NCBI GenBank assembly: GCA_017531065.1
Contig: JAFXLR010000004.1
Coordinates: 1-10,776, forward strand
Origin: Bacilli bacterium
GTDB lineage: Bacteria; Bacillota_I; Bacilli_A; RFN20; CAG-826
DNA length: 10,776 nucleotides
Reading direction: 5' to 3'
Made by a program: the position numbers and the translations under genes. The notes below the pieces were generated by a model that was given only the letters and a program-made list of their open reading frames with translations, was not told the DNA's origin and did not search any database. This document shows, in pieces, positions 1-6,481 of this stretch (positions are counted from its first letter, which is position 1; each line of letters starts with the position of its first letter).

Positions 1-2
1 AC

Positions 3-1082
3 TGCAATGAGCAATGGAGAATCTGCCGCCCAAAGAACGATTTCAAAGGCTGGCTCCCCTACTGGAAGAAACAAGTCGAATCTTCTAGGAAGGTCGCTAG
101 AAAGATGATGAAGGAAGGGCAGACCCCTTATGACACCTGCCTCGATTCCTATGAGCCAGGGAATAACGAGGCCTTCATCGATTCCATCTTCAACCCATTG
201 AAGGAAACCCTCATCCCATTACTCAAAAAAGCCAAGGAAAAACAAAAATCCTATGCAATTCCTGCTTTAAAGAGCTACGACAAGATCAAACAGAAAGAGA
301 TGTCCTTAAGGATGCTTAAGGCTATCCACTATGATTTGAACAAAGGCGCTCTCATGGAATCCGCCCACCCATTTAGCGACGCTTTGGCGAAGAATGACGC
401 CAGAGTCACCACGAAATTCCTCATCGAAGACTGGAGAAGCAATGTCTTCACTTGCCTCCACGAAGGCGGCCACGCCCTCGAGTTCCAGAATTGGAGTGAA
501 GAGATGTTCGAGAACCATGTCGAGAATATGGCCACAAGCGCAATCTGCGAGACCCATAGCCGTTTCTTCGAGAACATCATCGGAAGAAGCAAAGCCTTCA
601 TGCCAATCCTTCAGAAAGAAGCCGCTCTGGCTCTCGATTCAGAGTTAGGAAAGATTCCTGCCGATGACTTCTACCACCTCATGAATGAGATCCAGCCATG
701 GCTCATTAGATGTGAGGCGGATGAGCTCTCATATTGCCTCCACATCATCATCCGTTACGAGATCGAGAAAGACCTCATCAACGGCAAGATCGAATGCGAG
801 GACGTCCCTGCTATCTGGAAGCAGAAATACCACGATTACCTTGGTGTTGAAGTTACTAGTGACAAAGACGGCTGCATGCAAGATACCCACTGGTCCGAGG
901 CCTTATGGGGCTACTTCCCTTCGTACGCGTTAGGAAACCTCTATGGCGCGATGATCAAAGAGAAGATTGAAAGCGAGATGGACTTCGAAGGTGCGATAAA
1001 AGATAACCGCATCGATAAGATTGTTAAGTGGATGAGAGAGAAGGACTCTACGACTATCTCAAACCTAACGATTGGATCATGA
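3..1082 (+). CDS. M32 family (Taq-type) metallocarboxypeptidase, 5'-truncated and frameshifted near its 3' end
   Basis: Zinc carboxypeptidase of family M32, a cytosolic enzyme that trims single residues from peptide C-termini. The frame is open to the left edge; residues before the first internal ATG (105) read WRICRPKNDF, matching the conserved NDF region near the N-terminus of M32 enzymes, so the true start lies outside the window. Numbering from the ATG at 105: HPF at 98-100, the NDARVTT element near 97-103, zinc motif HEGGH at 119-123, third ligand E149 in CETHSR (26 residues after the second His, as in M32), then IRYEIEKDLING (216-227) and QDTHW (259-263). The family is about 500 residues. 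This frame stops at 1080-1082 with a non-homologous end (KDSTTISNLTIGS), while the expected C-terminus continues in another frame to 1147. No signal peptide is visible. Family assignment is very secure; whether the gene is intact is not. Confidence 0.93.
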   Translation, partial: CNEQWRICRPKNDFKGWLPYWKKQVESSRKVARKMMKEGQTPYDTCLDSYEPGNNEAFIDSIFNPLKETLIPLLKKAKEKQKSYAIPALKSYDKIKQKEMSLRMLKAIHYDLNKGALMESAHPFSDALAKNDARVTTKFLIEDWRSNVFTCLHEGGHALEFQNWSEEMFENHVENMATSAICETHSRFFENIIGRSKAFMPILQKEAALALDSELGKIPADDFYHLMNEIQPWLIRCEADELSYCLHIIIRYEIEKDLINGKIECEDVPAIWKQKYHDYLGVEVTSDKDGCMQDTHWSEALWGYFPSYALGNLYGAMIKEKIESEMDFEGAIKDNRIDKIVKWMREKDSTTISNLTIGS

Positions 1083-1147
1083 AGGTCGTTGGCAAACCAT
1101 TAAGCGCTGAACCATATATCAAATACCTCAAAGAAAAGTTTGAGTAA
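1037..1147 (+). other. Out-of-frame C-terminal end of the M32 carboxypeptidase gene
   Basis: In the frame one base back from the main M32 frame, the DNA reads REGLYDYLKPNDWIMKVVGK, then PLSAEPYIKYLKEKFE and TAA at 1145-1147. This is the usual M32 ending (basic segment, G-x-PL, then a tyrosine/lysine-rich final helix). The shift must occur around 1035-1043 in the GA-rich run gatgagagagaagg. There is no X-XXY-YYZ slippery heptamer, so a one-base deletion (real, or a sequencing/assembly error) is more likely than programmed frameshifting. The stop lies 4 nt before the terminator hairpin, which supports 1147 as the original gene end. Confidence 0.82.
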
Positions 1148-1151
1148 AAAG

Positions 1152-1180
1152 AAAGAGGACTGCAAATCGCAGTCCTCTTT
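1152..1180. terminator. Intrinsic terminator between convergent genes
   Basis: Perfect 12-bp inverted repeat, AAAGAGGACTGC and GCAGTCCTCTTT, with a 5-nt loop (aaatc). On the minus strand it is followed by a T-rich tail (ctttcttttt), so it should end the secreted peptidase transcript. On the plus strand the stem's own TTT gives a weaker tail just after the M32 gene. Probably bidirectional. Confidence 0.85.
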
Positions 1181-1183
1181 GTT

Positions 1184-1217
1184 GAGAACCTCCCAAGAAT
1201 AGTCATGAGAGGTTTTC
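1184..1217 (-). terminator. Second, weaker hairpin downstream of the secreted peptidase gene
   Basis: GAGAACCTC and GAGGTTTTC can form a 9-bp stem with one G-U pair around a 16-nt loop, directly between the peptidase stop codon (1229-1231) and the strong hairpin at 1152-1180. No good T-tract follows on either strand. It may be an accessory terminator or 3'-end stabiliser. Confidence 0.35.
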
Positions 1218-1228
1218 TTTAAAAACGA

Positions 1229-3904
1229 TTAATGTTTCCACATATGGACTTCGACATTGTCGTTGTCGATTTCCTCGGTAGGGCTGTATTGTGTGAACGC
1301 TACTAGATATGTTCTTCCGGCGACCATGTCAGAGATTGTTACCTTGGCGTCCATATTTCCTGCGCTATCATCATCCTTATACATAGTTCCTGTGTAAGTA
1401 TCAATGACATATAGATAGGAATCAAAATCGCTTGATAGTTCGATGGAATGCCTTCCGCTCGTGGATGGGCTGTAGTTAAACATTGAGAGCTTATATCTTT
1501 CACACCATAATCCGTAGTAGAAGTTGTCAGATACAACTTTCTCTAAGGACATTGCAGTGTTATATGGATTCCAGTTCGTCGTGAACGCAAGCGGTCGAGA
1601 TACAATTAATTTGTTATCCGTCAAAGAAACACCTCCCATAGCCTTCACTTTTAATTTATAGGGAACATTTGCTTGCAGGTTATATCTAAGGAAACCATTG
1701 TAGTAGTACCCATGCGCCTGGTAACCAGAACGAAGGGACGATTGGGCTAACAATGAATTGCTGTCATTATAAAGGTACAGATAAGTTCCCTCTGGTCCAA
1801 CCGTTTGGAAAACCACTTCTCCCGACCTTGAAGAGGTAATCGTGTATGCAATTGATTGTTCGACTCCAAGATAGATCGGCCTAAACACAATTCTTGAGCT
1901 TGCAGAAAAAGATACAGACTCTGTCAAATCGGCTAGTTTTGGTTTTTTAATCAAAAGCAAGTCTGAGTTATAACCTCCAGTGTTCCTATCTCCATTGTTC
2001 TGAAAGCTCGTGACCCTTATGTAATAGGAGCTTGAATACGAAGCGAGCAATGTATCCCACTTCGCGTGATCATAAGTACTTAACCTAATGGATTCGTTGT
2101 TTGTGGGAATAGTAAACAAAGGGGTCCGATATCCATCATAAAACGTGATCTCGTAGTTGTTTGAGTAAAAGGCCGGCTTTCCTGTATCTAACGTCCCGTT
2201 ATTGTCGTAGACAGCATTGGTCTTTCTCCAATGAATCAACGGAGATTCATTAAAAGTACCGACTCCATCCACTATAGGATTTGGCGAAAAACCATATTCA
2301 GACATTAACCTGCCGAAGAAATTTATTTCATCAAACGAGTGAGTCGAATAGAAATAATGAGCGAAATCGTCAAAAGTGCTCAGAGATCCGTTCTGAGCAG
2401 CGCCCATCATCAAATCCCAGAGGCCTTGGTGGCCTAAACTAAATGAATCATGTTGTTCGTTGTAAGGATCATATAAATCGTAAAGAACTGCTATAGCAGC
2501 CCATTCATACCCCTCGCCATATTTATATGAACAAGTCTCCAAATCAATAGGGCTACCTTCGTGGTCATAAAAATGATCGATTCCCGAATAGTTGTTAAAC
2601 TCGCCAGAAAAATACTGACCAACCATATTTCCGAAAACAGTAGGCCAAGCTTCACCCCACGTTAACTTAAGGCCATCCAGTTTTTTCCCTTCCTGAAGGG
2701 CGTATTGCCCAGCTTCGTGCGAACCGCCAAAATCGTTACTGGCAAATTGGAAGAAATGTTGGACATGATGGCCATACTCATGAAGCACTGGATCTGGGTA
2801 ATCATTAGCGGTGTCACCTAAGCGAAGAATTTTTGTACCGGGCAAATACGAACTGCCAAAACCATAAGGGTATACCGCGCTAGCAAAAGACGGATAATTG
2901 CCAGACAAATCATGGACATACTTGGCTCCAAATATTAGAGGCCTCAAGACGAGAAGAGCGCGGCCAAAAGAAGCAGGGATTCCGTCCTTTTCTTCGTTAA
3001 TTGTTATTGTTTTTCCGTACCCTGCTTGGACCAAACTTATATCTTGGTAGTAATATGAGTCGGCATAATCATGGGTCTTTTCAACTCGTATGATCTCATT
3101 GGACGTTCCGAGTTTGCTAAAAGAATAAAGTCTCAAGTGATCCGTTCCTGACGGCAGAGAGGTTTTTAGAATTCTTCCGTTGAGATCGGTTTGAAGAGTT
3201 GTTAACACGTTGCCTTGCTCGTTAAGGCACCCAACGGCAACATATTTAAGTGGTTTTGGGGCAGAATCAGTTTCCTTGAGTTGGAAAGTATAATACGCAT
3301 TCCCAGAAGTGGAAATTGAATAGTCGATAAATGGCGAGTTTCTTTCGTTATTCCTACGGTCAAACTCTTGCATGGTCAGCCTGTTGTTAGCTCTCTCATT
3401 CAACTCAATATACATGTCAGCCTGTTCTTGAGAGATTGTGCTAGCAGAAAATGAGCCATTAAGCCTCGAAACATAAACATCTCTCGACGACATAACATTC
3501 TCGCCTCGATACTTCCCAAGCACGTGAGCGACAAAAGAAAACTTATCCTCTTGTATGAAGTCTTTGAGTTTTATTCCAACTCTGATTCTAGTTTCCGTGT
3601 TTTCTATGACGTAATAGCTTTCAAGATATTTATATGAGTCGTCAATTACTGTGACATCCGTTAACGGTCCGTAATCAATCGGAGCTTCCAATATGAGATA
3701 ATCACGATCGTCGTGGGCAACAGGGGCAAAGAGTTTACCCGCATGCTTTTCATAATTGTATTCAAAACATAGCTCCTCCTGAACTAATGATTCCCTGATA
3801 TCTATATCACCTTTTGGCGCGACTATTGAGTCGTTGCTTGGTTTACCTAAAAGACCGATTACAGGGTTCATTAAAAGAGCTACCAAACCTAGTAGTATTT
3901 TCAT
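1229..3904 (-). CDS. Secreted HExxH zinc metallopeptidase (gluzincin-like) with PPC-like C-terminal domains
   Basis: An 891-residue predicted exported protein. Residues 1-20 (MKILLGLVALLMNPVIGLLG) look like a signal peptide without a lipobox; no LPXTG, SLH or terminal membrane anchor is seen, so it should be released. Residues ~218-262 (GNVLTTLQTDLNGRILKTSL and around) resemble a carboxypeptidase-regulatory-like beta sandwich. The catalytic core has HEYGH at 375-379 and a probable third zinc ligand E418 in WGEAWP, the gluzincin layout, then EWAAIAVLYDLYD (467-479). Residues ~675-755 and ~800-885 are two beta-rich modules; the second (SDFDSYLYVIDTYTG, then DDDSAGNMDAKV) fits the pre-peptidase C-terminal pattern. 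The ATG at 3904 is preceded by GAAAGG at 6-nt spacing. It is monocistronic, with its own promoter and terminator. The exact MEROPS family and substrate are not recognisable; peptidase function is inferred from the motifs. Confidence 0.8.
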   Translation of the reverse strand: MKILLGLVALLMNPVIGLLGKPSNDSIVAPKGDIDIRESLVQEELCFEYNYEKHAGKLFAPVAHDDRDYLILEAPIDYGPLTDVTVIDDSYKYLESYYVIENTETRIRVGIKLKDFIQEDKFSFVAHVLGKYRGENVMSSRDVYVSRLNGSFSASTISQEQADMYIELNERANNRLTMQEFDRRNNERNSPFIDYSISTSGNAYYTFQLKETDSAPKPLKYVAVGCLNEQGNVLTTLQTDLNGRILKTSLPSGTDHLRLYSFSKLGTSNEIIRVEKTHDYADSYYYQDISLVQAGYGKTITINEEKDGIPASFGRALLVLRPLIFGAKYVHDLSGNYPSFASAVYPYGFGSSYLPGTKILRLGDTANDYPDPVLHEYGHHVQHFFQFASNDFGGSHEAGQYALQEGKKLDGLKLTWGEAWPTVFGNMVGQYFSGEFNNYSGIDHFYDHEGSPIDLETCSYKYGEGYEWAAIAVLYDLYDPYNEQHDSFSLGHQGLWDLMMGAAQNGSLSTFDDFAHYFYSTHSFDEINFFGRLMSEYGFSPNPIVDGVGTFNESPLIHWRKTNAVYDNNGTLDTGKPAFYSNNYEITFYDGYRTPLFTIPTNNESIRLSTYDHAKWDTLLASYSSSYYIRVTSFQNNGDRNTGGYNSDLLLIKKPKLADLTESVSFSASSRIVFRPIYLGVEQSIAYTITSSRSGEVVFQTVGPEGTYLYLYNDSNSLLAQSSLRSGYQAHGYYYNGFLRYNLQANVPYKLKVKAMGGVSLTDNKLIVSRPLAFTTNWNPYNTAMSLEKVVSDNFYYGLWCERYKLSMFNYSPSTSGRHSIELSSDFDSYLYVIDTYTGTMYKDDDSAGNMDAKVTISDMVAGRTYLVAFTQYSPTEEIDNDNVEVHMWKH

Positions 3905-3930
3905 ATAATTCCTTTCTTTTTTGTTTTGCT

Positions 3931-3950
3931 GTAAGAAGGCCTTCAGTTAC
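3931..3950. repeat. Palindrome in the leader of the secreted peptidase gene
   Basis: GAAGGCCTTC (3935-3944) is a perfect 10-bp palindrome flanked by GTAA and TTAC, offset by two bases. It lies between the predicted transcription start and the ribosome binding site of the 891-residue peptidase. It could be a repressor operator or a small 5'-UTR hairpin. No known operator was recognised. Confidence 0.35.
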
Positions 3951-3963
3951 ATCAACGAGAATG

Positions 3964-3993
3964 ATTATAGAAAAAATGAACTAGTAAAAACAA
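3964..3993 (-). promoter_or_regulatory. Candidate sigma-A promoter of the secreted peptidase gene
   Basis: On the minus strand a perfect TATAAT (3964-3969) lies 18 nt downstream of TTGTTT (3988-3993), which matches half of the TTGACA consensus. This predicts a leader of about 50 nt before the ATG at 3904. The only other structure between this gene and the next one upstream is that gene's terminator. Confidence 0.55.
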
Positions 3994-4025
3994 GGTTTAT
4001 AGTAAAATTTACAAACAAAATAAAA

Positions 4026-4054
4026 AATGGCTGTTGCACGAATGAACAGCCATT
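4026..4054 (-). terminator. Intrinsic terminator of the nucleoside transporter operon
   Basis: AATGGCTGTT and AACAGCCATT form a perfect 10-bp stem with a 9-nt loop. On the minus strand it is followed by a run of T residues (ttttttatttt including stem bases). It lies 30 nt after the stop of the second permease gene. Confidence 0.88.
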
Positions 4055-4083
4055 CATTGTAAGTGGAATTTTTTCGACTAAAA

Positions 4084-5151
4084 CTAACGTTCCTCCCGGA
4101 AGTAGTTAACACCAAGCGATCCTGGCGGCAAGACGTTTTTCTTTCCGAATATCGAGGTGAAAATAAGAACAACAACCGTAACGAGGTATGGAATAAGTTC
4201 AAGGAATTTGCCAGTAACCATATCTACCTTGAGATAGCTAGGAATCGAATAGAGGAAAGCAAACAAGATTGAGCCGGCAATAGCGATAAGCGGATTCCAG
4301 ACCGTGAAGATGACAAGAGCGAGGGTCATCCAGCCATATTTCTGAAGGTCAAACGTGCTATCCCAGCTTCCTTGGGACTTGATAAGGTAGAATAAACCGC
4401 CGATACCAGCAATACCGCAACCAATGATGGTCGCGAGGTATCTGTATTTGTCAGTGTTGATGCCAGCAGCATCTGCAGTAGCAGGGTTCTCACCAACAGA
4501 CCTTAAGGATAAGCCAATCCTCGTCTTGTTAAGGACAATGAAAACGACAATGGCCAGAACAAAACAAATATAAACAAGGGAAGGTTGGAAGAAAATATTC
4601 GCTACCGGATTGTTGCTAGAGATGAAACCCATATGCCAATTAGAGTCGTCGTAAACCAAGCCACCAGGGCCAAGTGTTGCGTTGGTTAGGTGGAAGCCGT
4701 AGATTTTACCTACTCTCTCACAGAGATCCGCCCCGTCGCCTTTACGCAAAAGCGACATGAAGAAGTCACCAATGCCAGCACCGAAAGTCGTAATCGCCAA
4801 ACCAGTGACGTTTTGGTTGGCCTTTAGAGTCGTGGTGAGGAACGAGTAAATCAACCCGCCGATAGCACCAAACGCAAAGGAAAAGACAATTCCAAATAGC
4901 AATAACAAAAGATAAGAGATGAATTCAACGAATCCGAACGCATTCGCTGTAACAGGCATCGATGGATAGATGAGATTCATATAGATCAAAGAGCCGAGAG
5001 TGCCGCCAACGACGCCAAAACACATAACGCCTGGAATGCCTAAGTTGAGGTTTCCGGCCTTCTCGCTAATGGTCTCGCCGATACAGCCAAAGAGGAAGAC
5101 AACGCTGAGAGTGATAATGCCCGGAAGTGAACTACCTAAAATATCCAACAT
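4084..5151 (-). CDS. Nucleoside ABC importer, permease 2 (NupQ/BPD_transp_2-like)
   Basis: Inner-membrane permease of 355 residues, one half of the translocation channel of a BMP-type nucleoside importer; the B. subtilis counterpart is NupQ (YufQ). About 8-9 hydrophobic segments are visible, e.g. 10-24, 39-57, 76-104, 192-207, 238-257, 274-301 and 318-335. The cytoplasmic loop RIGLSLRSVGENPATADAAG (211-230) is the conserved ATPase-contacting element of this family, and the N-terminal ETISEKAGNLNLGIPG block is also typical. The ATG at 5151 has AAGGAGGA 8 nt upstream, inside the end of the permease 1 gene, and the two genes are separated by a single base, so they are translationally linked. It is the last gene of the operon. 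The substrate (purine nucleosides) is inferred from the family and the upstream purine riboswitch. Confidence 0.93.
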   Translation of the reverse strand: MLDILGSSLPGIITLSVVFLFGCIGETISEKAGNLNLGIPGVMCFGVVGGTLGSLIYMNLIYPSMPVTANAFGFVEFISYLLLLLFGIVFSFAFGAIGGLIYSFLTTTLKANQNVTGLAITTFGAGIGDFFMSLLRKGDGADLCERVGKIYGFHLTNATLGPGGLVYDDSNWHMGFISSNNPVANIFFQPSLVYICFVLAIVVFIVLNKTRIGLSLRSVGENPATADAAGINTDKYRYLATIIGCGIAGIGGLFYLIKSQGSWDSTFDLQKYGWMTLALVIFTVWNPLIAIAGSILFAFLYSIPSYLKVDMVTGKFLELIPYLVTVVVLIFTSIFGKKNVLPPGSLGVNYFREER

Positions 5152-5152
5152 T

Positions 5153-6481
5153 TTATTTGTCCTCCTTCGCAGATGCGTTTCCTTTATTCATTCTTGGCTT
5201 TTCTTTCTTCGCCGAAATTCTAAAAAGCTTTCTAAAGAAAAGTCCGATTGATTTGAATACCTTTGCGAAAAAGCGACCGACAGGAACGAAGATTTTTTTG
5301 AAGAAATTGGCTACAGGTTTTAAGAAGTTGCCAATGATTTCAAAGACATCAGTCTCTTTTCCGTTCTTGTTATACATGATCTTGTATTCAACCAAGAACT
5401 CGGAAGCGATAACAAAGAGGAAGATAAGACCCATGACGATGTTTGTCGCAGAATCGCCAGTGATGTATCTCGAATTCGACATCTGAACCTGGCTCATGCC
5501 TTTTGTGATAAAGGTAATGAACATGGCGGTCCCTATGGAGATAATCGGGTTAAATTTTGCAAGCCAAACAGCCATGATTGCCGTAAAACCCATGCCTCTA
5601 TGGGTATTTTCTGCGGTAATTGAGAAATCAACGCCGGAAGCGATTAAAAAACCCACGAAACCGCAAAGGGCACCAGAAAGGATAAGCGTACGAATAATGA
5701 CTTTTTTACTATTGATGCCGACATAACGAGCGGTGTTGATAGACTCGCCAACGACACTGAGTTCATATCCGTGCTTGCTGTATTTCAGATAGAAGAATAG
5801 GCCAACAAAAAGGGCAGCAATGAGGATGACAATCAAAACCTTCCCGTTAAAGAGGACTGGAAGTCTACCATATGACTGCGACGGAACGATATTTGATTCG
5901 TCTGGGAATCTCCAATAGATGTAGATACCAACTAAACCAGTCGCAATATAGTTCATCATAAGAGTGAAAAGTGACTCATTAGTGTTAAATAAAGCCTTGA
6001 AAATAGCTGGTATCGCTGCCCAAATAGCGCCAATGATGACAGCGACTACGCCAGAAACAAGCACAATAACAATATCTGGTACCTTGCCGCCAAGCTCAAC
6101 CATAAGCATGATGCAGGCAAGCGCGCCAATAGCGATTTGACCGTTGCCTCCAAGGTTCCAGAATTTCATTTTAAAGGCCGGAATGAGAGCTAGACCCACA
6201 CCAAGGAGGAGTGCGCTATCTCTAAAGAATTCCCAGAACTTGTCCCAGTTGCCAAAAGCGCCTTTGAATAAGTTTCCGAATGAGGCAAACGGATCGATTC
6301 CATAGGCCATTGTCAAAACAAGGAGGCCAAAGAAAATGGCAATGAGGATGAAGGCAAAACGAATGAGGATCGATTGCCAAGTAGCCATGTTGAAACGCTT
6401 CTCAACATGGAAGAGTTTTTTCTTTTCTTTTGTACTTTTCTCGGAAGGAAGCGTTTTAACCGAATTGTTTTTATTAAGCAT
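5153..6481 (-). CDS. Nucleoside ABC importer, permease 1 (NupP-like), with unusual repetitive cationic C-terminal tail
   Basis: First channel subunit, 442 residues from the ATG at 6481; NupP-type proteins are about 350. An ATG at 6496 is also in frame, but the 6481 start has GGAGG at proper spacing, and the 6496 ATG overlaps that same GGAGG and has no good site of its own. With this start the gene overlaps the ATPase stop by 8 bp. The body has a ~35-residue basic N-terminal extension, then 9-10 hydrophobic segments between ~38 and 361, and the conserved KHGYELSVVGESINTARYVG loop (236-255). From ~365 a soluble tail follows, with 11-residue-periodic repeats (ANFFKKIFVPV, GRFFAKVFKSI, GLFFRKLFRIS) and a charged end. 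It would pair with permease 2 in the membrane. Permease assignment is secure; the tail's role is unknown. Confidence 0.93.
   Translation of the reverse strand: MLNKNNSVKTLPSEKSTKEKKKLFHVEKRFNMATWQSILIRFAFILIAIFFGLLVLTMAYGIDPFASFGNLFKGAFGNWDKFWEFFRDSALLLGVGLALIPAFKMKFWNLGGNGQIAIGALACIMLMVELGGKVPDIVIVLVSGVVAVIIGAIWAAIPAIFKALFNTNESLFTLMMNYIATGLVGIYIYWRFPDESNIVPSQSYGRLPVLFNGKVLIVILIAALFVGLFFYLKYSKHGYELSVVGESINTARYVGINSKKVIIRTLILSGALCGFVGFLIASGVDFSITAENTHRGMGFTAIMAVWLAKFNPIISIGTAMFITFITKGMSQVQMSNSRYITGDSATNIVMGLIFLFVIASEFLVEYKIMYNKNGKETDVFEIIGNFLKPVANFFKKIFVPVGRFFAKVFKSIGLFFRKLFRISAKKEKPRMNKGNASAKEDK

Noticed and set aside
1030-1045. Programmed -1 frameshifting in the M32 gene
   Set aside because: No slippery heptamer and no reason known in this family; a one-base deletion explains it better.
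5127-5486. 119-residue plus-strand open frame antisense to permease 1
   Set aside because: It mirrors the repetitive Phe/Lys codons of the permease tail, has no ribosome binding site and no family resemblance.
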